From the NCBI RefSeq assembly GCF_958298935.1, contig NC_084943.1:15803001-15867000 (forward strand): a stretch of DNA of 64,000 nt. The letters are read 5' to 3'. This stretch comes from Phragmites australis (Eukaryota; Streptophyta; Magnoliopsida; Poales; Poaceae). Positions 20,701-31,164 of this stretch are shown here, piece by piece. The translations under genes were made by a program, and so were the position numbers. The stretch's first letter is position 1; every line of letters starts with the position of its first letter. Under the pieces are notes generated by a model. It was not told the DNA's origin, ran no database searches, and worked only from the letters and a program-made list of their open reading frames with translations.

Positions 20701-23700
20701 ATTAAGCCTCTCGCAGAGCAAGAATGGGTCCGGCTTCGTTTTTATGACTTCAAGCATGTAAGAGAGTACAACTCTGTGCTGCACCGCATTTACACACTAT
20801 TGTATCTCTGTGAGAAAGAGATCACATAAGAGAAAAAAATTGAGAAGACTCTCTCCACTTTCCACCCGAATGCGGCAGAATCCGCATGTAATCATCGTCA
20901 ATCGAATTATAAGAAATATTCTGAATTGATTGATGTGTTGCAACTACATGAAGTTCATGACGAAGTCATAAATAAGAACTTCTTATCCTAGCCGTAAGGG
21001 AAGAGCAGTGGCCTAAAAGTCAATCACAACTCTTTCAAAGCGCGTAAGAACCGCAATAAGAAGCGGGGGAAGGGAGGAAAGAAAGTGGTGACAGACAAAG
21101 TCAAAACTGGTGACAGACAAAGTCAAAACTGGTGATGATAGTAGCAAGACAAAGAAAGAAGTCAAGCTATATGGTGAGCGGAACCAGACATGCTATAAGT
21201 GCGATGTTTGGGGTTATTGGTCCCGAATCTGCAAAGCACCAAAGCATGTTGTGTAAGCATACCAGAAGAAGAAGAAGGAGCAGCCAGAAGCACACCTCAC
21301 CATTGCATTGGGGATGGAAGTGGACAAAGCAAAAATAGTTGAAAGGGAAGAATCTCACATGGAAGTTGATAACTCTCCCGCACTGGTAGTGAAAGACCTC
21401 CCAATGAAAGATGCGAGGCCTCTAGTTTGCCCTCCTCCACTGCCATAGATGATGTCGTAATGCATGAAGCGGAAAAGAAAGCCATTGAAGATGAAGTGAC
21501 CGGATATTTCGCAGACTCTCTCTAGAATTAGAGTAATTAGCCATTTACTTATTTGCTGAATTTAGAAGGATTTAGTGAATAAATGTAAGCTCTAGAAGAG
21601 TAATCTTAGTTGCAAACAAATTTTTTTTATAGTTAATAAGGCATTTAGTCTTGTTGTTACTTTCTCGCATGTGAATGATTGAATGCTTTATTTATAGAAT
21701 ATGTGTGACACCCGTATGGAGGAAGTGTGTATTGTGGATAGTGTAACTACAAACACCATCTTAAGAGAAAAGATGTATTTTCAGTCTATTAGAAATAGCT
21801 CTGTAAAAGTAATGACTATCACTGGTAGTAATAAATGCATAGTAGATTCTGAAAGATCTACAGTCATACTACCTATGAGAACTACTTTGGATATTGAAGA
21901 AGCATTATTGTACTCTGAATCTACAAGGAATCTCTTAAGTTTTAAAGACATTCATGCTAATGGTTTCCATGTAGAAAATGGTGGAGAAGATGGTAGGGAG
22001 TACATATACATCACTAAGCGTGATAGTGAAGTGAGAATACTAGAAAAACTTCCCTTATGAGCAGTGGCTTGTACTACATTCGCATTAGGGTACCTGAAGT
22101 GTTCACTACCTTGAAGACTATGTTTCGTAGTACATAATTATTCTCCCTATGGCATGATAGATTAGATCACCTTGGTCTTAAAATGATGAGGAACATAATT
22201 ACTAACTCACAAAGTCATCGCATAAATCTGAAGAATTTCCCGAATCAAAAAGATTTTGTATGCCCTGCACGTGTTACCGGGAATTAATAATAAGCCCGTC
22301 TATCTTGAAGGTACAAGATAAAATCCCTACATTCCTGGACCAAATCCAGGAGGATATTTGTGGTCCTATCCAGACGCTTTCTGGCCTATTTTAGTACTTT
22401 ATGGTATTAATTGAAGCATCCTCAAAGTGGTCGCATGTATGTCTATTATCTACCCACAATCACGTATTTGCAAAGTTGATCTCGTAGATCATACAAATCA
22501 AGAATAATTTTCTGGATCATCAAGTGAAGTCCATTAGAATGGATAATGCTGGAGAATTTACTTCTTAAGCGTTCACTGATTATTGCATCGGTATGAGAAT
22601 TAAAGTTAAACATTCTATACCGTATGTCCACACTCAGAATGGACTAGCCGAAGCGTTGATAAAGAGAATAAAGTTCATTGCTAGACTGTTGTTGCAGCAC
22701 TGTAATTTGCCTGCTACATGTTGGGGACATGCAGTCTTATATGCGGTAGCTCTCATTAATTATAGATCATCCTCCTACAATATTCATTCACCTATGCAAC
22801 TAGTGCAAGGGGCCGAAGATTTCCCATTTACGCAAATTTAGATGTATAGTTTATGTGCCAATACCGCCGCCGCAACTGCTATGGGACATTTGAGGAAAGT
22901 TAGAATATATGTCGGTTATGAGACTGCATTTATAATCCGATATTTAGAATCAACAACTAGAAATCTACATACAACCCACTTCGTTGACTGCATTTTTTAT
23001 GAAAATATTTTTCCGTCATTAGGGGAGGAAATATACCCTTGGATAAAAAAATGTCAAAAAATTATATGACAGGCTGAAGGAATTGTAGCATATGATTCTC
23101 GCACTAGTGAAGCAAATGATGAAGTATAGAAGATCATCGATTTGCAGAAATTAGCAAACAATCTGCCTGATCATTTTTGTGATTTGAAGAGCGTGACTAA
23201 GTCGCATGTGCCTACATGCAATACACCGGAGAGGGTGGAAGTGCCAAAGGAATGTACCACTTATCTTATCCTAGGAGCTCCGAAAAACAATAAAAGGACA
23301 AGAAATTTGCTTTCTCAAGTCTCAAATAGCCGGAGATGTCTGACGAAAGTGGGAAATAAGAGCTTACCATAGCCGATCACAAGAGTGTCCCAATGGAAAA
23401 AGAAGGGGAGCCAGTTGATACCGGGTGATAGTATAGAACTTTAGGAAGTAGGCATATCATATTTGAATCTTCCCATGCAGGAAGAAACCAGCGAAAATGC
23501 ACGTGCTGAAATCGACGTTGCTAAACTAAAGGATCTTCTCTAACGAAATTATGAAGAGCAAGATGAAGAAGCACTTGAAAGTGCAACCAATGATGAAATA
23601 GCATTACACTATGTGAATTCAGGGGAATCCTAGAATAGAACAACCACAATAGTCGACACATACTTCGCAAACAAAATTACCACAATTATATATCATGACC

Positions 23701-26700
23701 CTGAGCCTGCATCGCTCACGGAATGTAGGATGAGGTCAGATTGGGAAGACTGGCAGAAGGTAATAACAACTCAATTGTTGTCCCTGAATAAAAGAGAGGT
23801 TTTTGGGCTAGTATGCCGCACACCTCCCCACATCAAGCCAGTAGGATACAAGTGAGTTTTTGTTCGTAAGAGGAATGAAAGGAATGAAATTGTGAGTTAC
23901 AAAGCACGACTAGTGGCACAAGGTTTCACTCAACGACCATATATTGATTATGAATAAATCTATTCCCTGTGATGGGTGATATTACCTTTAGATATTTGAT
24001 CTCAAAGGTAGTCAACCTAGAGTTAAAAATGAAATTGATAGATGATGTGACTGCATATCTTTATGAGAGCTTAGATTCGGATATTTATATGAAGATACCT
24101 GAAGGAATATCATTACCGAATCAGGATAGAGGAAATAGACACATGTATAGCGTATAGTTGAAGAAGTCACTATATGGGTTGAAACAGTCAGATAAAATTT
24201 GGTACAATTGTTTGAGTGAATTTCTTGGAAAACAAGGCTACACAAATAGCACAGATTGTCCCTGTGTATTTATAAGAAGATCCCATAATGGATTATGCAT
24301 AATATCTGTATATGTAGATGATCTGAATATCATCAGTACAAAAGAAGCAAATTCATACTTGAAGTCTGAATTCGAAGAAAGATTTGGGTAAAACCAAGTT
24401 TTGCTTGGGCCTGCAGCTAGAATATGCAGCATATGGAATCTTTGTACATCAATCAAACTACATTCAGAAAGTGTTAGAGCGGTTTAGTTTTGAAAATTCA
24501 TTTCCCGCTAAAATCCCTATGGTCGGAAGATCATTGCAACCAGATCAAGATCCTTATAGACCTATAGAAGAGAGAGAGAGAGGAAGTATTGTGACTAGAA
24601 TTGCCATACTTGAGTGCAATAGGTGCGTCGATGTATGTGGCTAATTGCACTAGGTCAGATATAGCATTTGCAGTAAACATACTTGTACGATACGATGCAG
24701 AGACCACTAAAAGGCATTGGAAGGGCTTGAAGAATATTTTACGCTACTTGTAAGGTAGCAAAGATCTAGGACTGTTCTAAAGAAAAAGTCATGACCTAAG
24801 TCTGGTTAGATACGTAGATGTTGGATACCTGTCAGACCCGCATACAGTGAAATCACAAACTGGCTATATTTTCCTATTTGGTGGAACTGTAATTTCCTAG
24901 AAATCGACAAAGCAAAGTCTTGTATCTACGTCGACGAACCACTCGGAAATACTAGCTTTATATGAAGCCGCACAGAAATACGTATGGCTTAGAAGAGTGA
25001 TCAATTATTTCCAACAGTCATGTGGTTTAAACATCACTAATACCCCTACTATTATCTATGAAGATAATGCTGCATGTGTCGTACAGGTGCAATCAGGATA
25101 TGTGAGAAACAACTTAACAAAGCATATCAACCTAAATTCTTTTATACTCATGAATTACATAAGATGAGCAAAATAAAGGTAATACATACCAAGTCATGTG
25201 AAAATCTTACAGATTTATTCACTAAGTCTCTCACCGTATCTAGTTTTGATAGATGTGTTCGTGGCGTTGGGATGATAAGGCTTAGAGAGTTGCACATTTC
25301 GGGGGGTGGGGGGGGGATTTTCATATAATACAGATACGAAGAATTAAATCTTAGTCAAGAAGATTAAGTATCCAAAGTTAATTATGAAGATTATATGAAG
25401 CATTTTTAAGTGAATTGTACTCATTCTCCCTTAAATGAGTTTTTTTCTAAAGTTTCTTATGTTAAGATTTTTAATGAGGCAATTCGTATGACCATATCGT
25501 GAGTTATGTATTTTTTTTCCTAATTTTTTCCACTAAGTTTTTAGGGAGTTTTGATGAGACATATGCATTTCATAAGAAGTGCTCAAGGGAGAGTGTTATG
25601 AAACCTAGAGTTTCACAACTGAATATGGGTCCATCTCGATCTCTTAAAAGATTCGATTCTATCTCTTATGATTTTTGACACTATATATTCGGGAAAACAC
25701 TCATCATTGTAAATAGAGATGAATAAAGAATAGACAAACTTTCCTCTATATTATGTCTCCTTTTGCAATTATTCTCTCGAGAAATCGCTGGACTATATTT
25801 GGCAGCAACGGTTTCTTAAATCTATCATTATAAATAGAGATGAATAAAAAATAGACAAACTTTCCTCTATATTATGTCTCTTTTTACAATTGCTCTCTCG
25901 AGAAATCGCTAGACTACACTCGGTAGCAATAATTTCTCAACAGGTACAAACTATAGTATCAAACACACGCTCAAACATACATCACACGCACCCCTACATA
26001 TATACTAAGATGTATCACCCCTACATATATACTGAGATGTATCCTAGACCAACAACCTATACGTTCGAGACTGTAAAAAAATAATAGAGAAAAACCCTCG
26101 GTAAAACACCTAATCCGATCCCAGAGATCGAACCCAGCCGGGTGGCGCGCACAACGGCAACACTACCATCGCGCTACTAGGGGCAAAATCCAAAATTAGA
26201 CAATATACGTGACCGTATTTACCGAAATAGACAACATGTTAGCGTATTTACAATTTTAGCATCCGTATTCGGCACACCGTGTGTCGAATATGGCACTGTA
26301 GCTCATATTCGGCACACGGTGTGCCAAAAATGACTGTAGCACCGTATTTTCGGCACACCGTGTGCCGAAAATGGACTGTAGCACAGTATTTCGGCACACA
26401 GTGTGCCGAATATGGACTGTAGCACCGTATTTCGGCACACCGTATTTCGGACTAATTTCCAAAATTATTTTTAGCCCTATTTTATATGATGAAAAAGTGA
26501 GTTCTTTTGTAATGCTTCATTTATATGTATTTTTATCATTTCATGTAAATGAAGCATTACAAAGTAACTCATTTTTTCATCATATAAACTAGAGCTGAAA
26601 ATAATTTTAGAAATTAGTTCATCACATAATAAGAATATTAGTGAATTTTTCTAGATTTTTGGGAGTTTATTTGAGACACTAAAAATTATTACAAGTTATA

Positions 26701-29700
26701 AAAGTAGTCTTTTTTGAATAATTTTAGTTTTAAATATACAAAGGATTTTTCGGTGAATCCAATTAAAATGGGTTGCACATGGATTATGGAATATGTAAAA
26801 AATGTTTTAACATTTTTGGAGTAACAGAAGACCACCGTTTTGAAAAAGGGGAAAAACGAAATTCAAACGCACTGATGTTACTGTTCACGCGCGGTACTGT
26901 TCATTTTCGGAGTGTGGTGGGCCGAAAATGGACCGTAGCACCGTATTTCGGCACACCGTGTGCCGAAATATTGTGCTACAGTCCATATTTGGCACACCGT
27001 GTACCAAAATACTGTGCTATAGTCCATTTTCGGCACACGGCGTGCCGAAAATTGTGCTACAGTGTCATTTTCGGCACACCGTGTGCCGAATATGAGCTAC
27101 AGTGCCATATTCGACATACGATGTGCCGAATACGGATGCTAAAATTATAAATACGCTAACATGTTGTCTATTTCGATAAATACGGTCACGTATATTGTCT
27201 AATTTTGGATTTTTGCCCGCTACTAGCGCGTTCTCGGCGTGCTAGTGGTTAGTCGTAGGCAGCGAGAAAGCCTAAAGTGCGATGCATGATTGACGGGGCA
27301 ACTTGCCATCGAGGGGCCACTTTTGATTCGGTGGTTCAGCCGCTATTTCGAGCACGTACCCGGTACGGTGCAATCCAACCGCCGCAGACATATACTTATA
27401 GTACTATGGGCCAACAGCTCATAAATCGGCACTTGGTGCTACTACAGTACCAATATCAGGATATGCTTGAACATGGATGGATATGCATGCTTTGTTAGTT
27501 AGGAGCGGCGGCGGCTATCAGAGAATCAGCCTCGGCTTGGATGGTTGTATCCTCTCCTCACTCAGAATTATATTCTAAATTTATTTCTTACCTATCTCAC
27601 AAAATCAGAATTTTCTATACGTATTTATTAACAACGATGTATATGTGATGACTTTATTAACCTTTAATTTTATATCTCTGATCTTTAGTAGATATTATGT
27701 AAATATATATATGATGATGTAAGTATATGTGTATGTGTATTGTAGTATGCTTAATAAAAGATGGCGGTCACTATCAGTTGTTGGCATTCATTGCATGCGT
27801 TAATTAGTACGTTACGGTTGAGCTCGTCACGGATACTGTTGTGAGCTTCCTCTAACAACCAGTAGACAGTAGCAGCACAAGCAGGCCCATCTCCTTTGCT
27901 TGCTAGCTAGGACTGATGATTCCATGGTGAGACATTAGCTAGCCATTCGATCCGATCTTTAGTGGCTTCTTGATTGATTAATTATATTGAGCATGGCACA
28001 TGCACGCATGATTTAGTGCTGGTAGATTCGATCCATAGGTCATAGATGCACAGGTTGACTCGTGTGTGTGCAGTGCTCCCACCGATCCCAAATATAATTC
28101 ATTAGAGCATTGACATACTCTCTAATGTAGCACTTCGACTAATACTAGTTATAAAAATATATTATTTCAAATAGAAATACTTATATATTATGAAAACGAG
28201 CTAGGTTCTTTATTCTTTCCATTTGAAAGAATATATGCATGTATATGCTTGTCCTGCTGGATTAATTTGTTGAATACTGAAATTCCTCATATATCTCCTA
28301 TTCATGAATGCATGTCGATGCGACTGCACGAACGAGTAGCTAGTGACTACGAGCTAGCTTATCAGAAATGGACGGCAACGCACGCATGAGGCGCGCCGAC
28401 ACATCACGCACGCATGAGGCCATGAGCAGCAGCAGCTGGTGGTGGTGGTTACTCCATCGTTTTCGCCACGACACCACACTTGGCTGGCCTCCAAAACCCT
28501 CCATCTCGCATGTGTCCGCGCGCGCGAGCTCACGGCCAACCGTCGCCGTCGCGGCGCGTGTGCATGCTTTTGCAACGGCGACCGGTCACGTACTCGCGCA
28601 CTGCTCCGGCCGGCCGTCGACGTCCCAGTGCATGCGGCAGTGACCACTCGATCGTCATGTGCGTGTGCTGAGTGCCCGTTTTAATTTATTGATGCTTTTT
28701 TTCACGTTTTATAGAGTTTAGCGTCCGAAAATTTGAAAGTTTTCGGTTGACCGTATGAACGTGTATGAACTCTAAGAGTTTAAGGAAGGGGTTGCTGTTA
28801 GCCGGAGGCTGGCTTGGTGGAAGAAGCTGCAGCAACGGCAGGTGGAAGAACGGTTACTAGCTGTCAGATTTCATTCGTGTGGCTTTTATTATCAACCGAA
28901 GAAAAACTCATTTTCAAACGTATGAAGAATAACATCACCTTTTTTTCTGTGCCATAGTACGTCGACACAGTAGCGCTCAAGTAACTGGACATTTTGACGT
29001 CTAGCTAGTCTATGAACTTCTGTGTCGTCAGTGGTGCATTGATGTACACGTAAGTCTTTCAGATGTACGTAACGGCCGGCCGGTTATTCGATAGTTTTTA
29101 CTCGTACATTTACACGTGGTCGTTGTTCCTATATATGACTTCGCTGCATGGTTGATGTTGTCCATGATAAGTTTACGCACCTGAGAGGATGACGAGGTCC
29201 TTGACGTCGAGTCCCTTGCTGGCGAAGTTGGCCTCGAGGGTGGTGAAGTTGGCCGACGGCGAGGGGATGTTGGCCAGCGCCTCCGACGCCAGCGACACCA
29301 CGCCGTCGCGCCGCCCCAGCTGCACGTCCCACAGGTCCCGACCGAACTGCATACGCAAACCAACGCCACGCACGTCAAGTCCGGTGGCCGCTCGGCTGCT
29401 CATCAGGGGATCGAGCGATTTGCGTACCTGGAATGAGACGGCGTCCCTGGCGGCGAGCGCGACGATGTCGGCGCAGGAGACGGTGCCGGGGCAGACGGCC
29501 TCCAGCACGGCCTTGGCGGTGTCGATCACGTCGAAGCCGCCCAGCGACCCGTTCGGCGCCGCGTCCTTCTCCGCTGTGCTGCCCGACGTCGAGTCGATCA
29601 GCACCGACGCGTCGCACCCCTACCATTCCCATTAATGAGAAGTTGAGAACATGCGCGATGGCTGCTTCAGTTCGTCGTCGATCGAAGCCACCTGATTTAT

Positions 29701-29963
29701 ATGCTTACCCTGACGAAGCAGTCGTGGAAGAAGAGGCGGAGCAGCTTGGCGGGGAGCGCGGCGGGGTCGGCGGCGACGCGGGCGAGCACGATGTCGCGCA
29801 CCACCGCCTCCGCCGCCGGGCAGCTGCGCCGGTAGAAGTGCGCCTTCAGCAGCGCGCCGTGGCAGCCGCCGGCGCCGGCGAGGAGCAGCACCGTGAGCGC
29901 CACCAGGTGGATGACGAGCAATGCCGCCGCCGGCGGCGGCCTCAAGCTCCTGCTCCGAGCCAT
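17758..29963 (-). CDS. Class III (secretory) peroxidase, complete, with an 11-kb third intron
   Basis: The gene joins exon 1 29963-29709, exon 2 29619-29428, exon 3 29346-29181 and exon 4 18164-17758 (255, 192, 166 and 407 bp). This gives 339 residues and TGA, with GT donors and AG acceptors at every junction. It is a heme peroxidase (H2O2-dependent oxidation of phenolics) for the secretory pathway. Residues 1-36 form a signal peptide with a Leu/Ala-rich core, and the mature start is near ALLKAHFY. Distal Arg76 and His80 lie in RLFFHDCF, and proximal heme ligand His207 in [11 protein letters not shown]. The eight conserved Cys are at 48, 82, 87, 128, 134, 214 and in QCGP and RRNC. The three intron positions match the ancestral class III pattern. 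No frameshift or stop is present. Only intron 3 is abnormal. The isoform cannot be named. Confidence 0.95.
18361..18408. repeat. TA/CA microsatellite in intron 3
   Basis: A compound of TA dinucleotides, interrupted by TGTATG, is followed by (CA)n. Confidence 0.9.
18519..18746 (+). repeat. 5' LTR of the intronic copia element
   Basis: The 228-bp LTR ends TTTCTCAACA and is followed by CGTTATCAGTATGAAGC, the primer-binding-site region. A TATATATACGAGG motif at about 18609 is a likely core promoter. Confidence 0.9.
18747..20414 (+). other. Long GC-rich leader between PBS and gag of the copia element
   Basis: About 1.67 kb separates the 5' LTR from the first gag codon, unusually long for a copia element. 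19030-19880 is much more GC-rich than the rest, with an open but unrecognisable frame at 19452-19874 (His/Arg/Ala/Pro-rich) and an internal imperfect repeat beginning TGAAGCTGACGGCC (19166) and TGAAGTTGACGGCC (19324). The composition suggests captured host sequence, but no protein family is recognisable. Confidence 0.5.
20415..25326 (+). pseudogene. Ty1/copia gag-pol, decayed
   Basis: The coding start is near 20415. Gag shows [13 protein letters not shown] and [23 protein letters not shown] zinc knuckle near 21187 reads [14 protein letters not shown], with the usual His replaced by Tyr. The protease region (21701-22060) holds [10 protein letters not shown]. The integrase near 22593 has [18 protein letters not shown]. 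The RT has [15 protein letters not shown] and the active site YVDDLNII (about 24310). The RNase H has [22 protein letters not shown] and RNNLTKHI. This protease, integrase, RT, RNase H order defines Ty1/copia. Many in-frame stops, mostly TAG and TGA, and frame changes make every domain non-functional. Confidence 0.93.
25594..25942 (+). repeat. 3' LTR of the intronic copia element, with internal duplication
   Basis: The LTR starts TGTTATGAAACC directly after the polypurine tract and ends CTCAACA. The block from about 25710 to the end (AATAAAGAATAGACAAAC to AATCGCTGG) occurs twice in tandem, making it about 120 bp longer than the 5' LTR. Confidence 0.92.
25989..26042. repeat. 27-bp tandem duplication
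   Basis: Two copies of a unit beginning CACCCCTACATATATACT stand head to tail, differing at one base. Confidence 0.95.
26085..26180 (-). mobile_element. tRNA-derived SINE fragment
   Basis: On the minus strand a polymerase III box A-like TAGCGCGATGGTAG is followed by a box B-like GGGTTCGATCTC, with a T-rich tail towards 26085. The spacing fits a tRNA-related SINE head. The MULE-type element 26181-27218 is inserted at its 5' end. It does not fold as a tRNA gene: no acceptor-stem pairing is seen. Confidence 0.55.
26181..27218. mobile_element. MULE-type/foldback element with about 270-320 bp inverted-repeat arms
   Basis: The left arm starts GGGCAAAATCCAAAATTAGA, and the right arm ends in its near-perfect reverse complement at 27218. 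An 8-bp target duplication GCTACTAG lies at 26173-26180 and 27219-27226. Long arms, a GGG terminus and an 8-9 bp duplication suit a non-autonomous MULE; hAT is the alternative. No transposase is encoded. Each arm contains four to six palindromes of the type CGGCACAC-C/G-GTGTGCCG at about 40-bp spacing, and a separate hairpin lies in the centre. Confidence 0.9.
26451..26620. repeat. Central hairpin of the inverted-repeat element
   Basis: An imperfect inverted repeat of about 70 bp per arm has a loop of about 15 bp. TGTAATGCTTCATTTATATG in the left arm pairs with CATGTAAATGAAGCATTACA in the right arm. Transcripts would form a long double-stranded stem. Confidence 0.9.
28076..28200 (+). mobile_element. 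Possible Stowaway MITE fragment
   Basis: CTCCCACCGATCCCAAATATAATTC resembles in part the Stowaway terminus, but no opposite end was found within 300 bp. It is at best a truncated copy. Confidence 0.3.
28201..29180. other. Donor-proximal part of peroxidase intron 3
   Basis: 28350-28680 is moderately GC-rich with chance open frames. Nothing recognisable as a gene or complete repeat is present before the exon 3 donor at 29180. Confidence 0.4.
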
Positions 29964-30034
29964 TCCACTCGTGACAACGTGAGATAGCGATCGGGTGGAT
30001 GCTATTCAGACAGAGTAATGGAAGTTAGCTTAGG

Positions 30035-30043
30035 CTTTATAAT
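30035..30043 (-). promoter_or_regulatory. TATA box of the peroxidase gene
   Basis: On the minus strand ATTATAAAG lies about 75 bp upstream of the ATG at 29963, a normal distance for a plant TATA box plus a short 5' UTR. The hAT-like terminus begins only about 220 bp further upstream. Confidence 0.55.
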
Positions 30044-30638
30044 TACGGCCGGGGAGGGCACGCGCCCTTGTTTGCCTGCGGATTTGCTAGCTAGCGCGCT
30101 GTAGGAAATGCAAATACACATACACTGTGTCCGTATAGTTTATCTCAGTCGTGTATTTATTTCATTTAATATTTATCTATTTGTTGATTTTATTTATTTA
30201 TCTGGTGATTTTTTTCATATACCTTTTCAGCACGAATATGTGCGCAGAATCAAAGATGACTAAATGAACCACTTGGGCCGACCGGCACTGGCCCAGCTCG
30301 GCACGGCCCGATAAGCCCGCTTACTGGTCGTGCCATGCCGACCCGCGTGCCGCATTCTTAGCCCACGGCACGGCCCATCTTCCACTGTGCCGTGCCGGGC
30401 CGGCCCAGGCACGGTCGGCACGACGGGCCCGGCCGGTACGGTGGAGGCACGCTCGGTCCGGCAACACTCCAAAAATAGAAAAAAAATAAAATAATAATAG
30501 CTACAAAATTCCAAAAAAAAAAAATCAAAAATTATAGAAAAAAATAATAAATAAAAAGAGCTTTAACGATTGGTTGCCTCGTTAAAAAACTTTTTATTAG
30601 AAGGAAAAAAAGTACAACCTATGACTATGCTCCGAAAA

Positions 30639-30908
30639 TTATATGGTTTCACTAGAAACCCCAGAATTTTGTTTGCAATATTTAATATGCTTCCTCAAGT
30701 GTCCCGTTTCATTTGGAGATCTGGCACCTAATTCATTGCTGCATATATTACACTTAGCAAATCTTACCCGTTCCTCGTTAATTTCTCTAAAGACATTTTC
30801 AAAATATTGCCACACCCATGACCATGCACGTGAGTTCTCGACGTCTTGATCCATGAATTGAAATATGGAATTGATTTCTTGATGTGTGAAGTGGCTACTG
30901 GCTATCAA
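30639..30908 (-). CDS. BED zinc-finger-only ORF derived from hAT transposase
   Basis: An intact 89-codon frame holds a BED-type finger, CNICSNELGARSPNETGHLRKH...C at about residues 53-78, homologous to the finger of the adjacent full transposase. TATA motif CCTATAAATA lies at 30961-30970, 53 bp upstream. The frame stops soon after the finger. The sequence after the stop (about 30550-30610) resembles the 3' region after the full transposase stop (about 31085-31150). It lacks the catalytic and dimerisation domains. Such a product could bind element ends without cutting, but expression is not shown and it may be a relic. Confidence 0.6.
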   Translation of the reverse strand: MIASSHFTHQEINSIFQFMDQDVENSRAWSWVWQYFENVFREINEERVRFAKCNICSNELGARSPNETGHLRKHIKYCKQNSGVSSETI

Positions 30909-30960
30909 CTAGTAAAAGAGAGATGGGTTAGCCGATGGGATCACAGGAAGTTTGAGATGG

Positions 30961-30970
30961 TATTTATAGG
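30961..30970 (-). promoter_or_regulatory. TATA box upstream of the BED-only ORF
   Basis: CCTATAAATA on the minus strand is identical to the motif at 33610-33619 upstream of the full hAT transposase, which supports duplication of the promoter with the ORF. Confidence 0.55.
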
Positions 30971-31164
30971 CCAAGACGAGAGTTGGGTGGGGCCGTGGAG
31001 GTTATTTTCGAAAAAATAAAGAAAAATCATTAATAAAATAAAAAACTTTAAAATAATAGGGACACATAATTAATTCTAAAAATAAGCTTTATTGATAGAT
31101 TGCCTCATTAAAAACCTTTCTAGCAAAAGAAAAAAGAGTATAACCTAGCTCAGAAAATTAGAAA

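Larger units (their letters stand above)
18519..25942 (+). mobile_element. Full-length Ty1/copia retrotransposon, 7,424 bp
   Basis: A 5' LTR at 18519-18746 and a 3' LTR at 25594-25942 share most of their length (for example GGGTCCATCTCGATCTCTTA and GAATAAAGAATAGACAAACT). The target duplication GGTAC is perfect at 18514-18518 and 25943-25947. A polypurine tract (AAGGGAGAG) abuts the 3' LTR. The 5' LTR begins CG rather than TG. The 3' LTR is longer because a segment of roughly 120 bp is tandemly duplicated in it (from about 25710). The internal region holds a long non-coding leader and a decayed gag-pol. LTR divergence and numerous stops indicate an old insertion. The element sits antisense in peroxidase intron 3. 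Confidence 0.96.
18165..29180 (-). other. Peroxidase intron 3 (11,016 bp), inflated by nested transposons
   Basis: The donor is G/GTGCGT at 29180 and the acceptor CGCAG/GC at 18165. Inside lie the Ty1/copia element 18519-25942 in antisense orientation to the gene, a SINE fragment at about 26085-26180, and the inverted-repeat MULE element 26181-27218. The remaining 3.5 kb or less may be original intron, though a Stowaway-like fragment is seen near 28076. Class III peroxidase introns are usually tens to hundreds of bases. Sequence alone cannot show whether splicing still joins exon 3 to exon 4. Confidence 0.9.

Noticed and set aside
26085..26180. Possible tRNA gene (minus strand)
   Set aside because: Box A and box B are present but no acceptor or anticodon stems form; it is better called a SINE.
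26260..27130. Regular palindromes at about 40-bp spacing, at first glance CRISPR-like
   Set aside because: The spacers are themselves conserved, the blocks lie in inverted arms with a target duplication, and the genome is a plant.
28354..28684. Several overlapping frames in intron 3
   Set aside because: Mutually overlapping on both strands in a GC-rich patch, with no similarity to known proteins.
29189..29987. Long plus-strand open frames over peroxidase exons 1-3
   Set aside because: They are antisense shadows of GC-rich peroxidase exons; the minus strand has the family motifs and splice sites.
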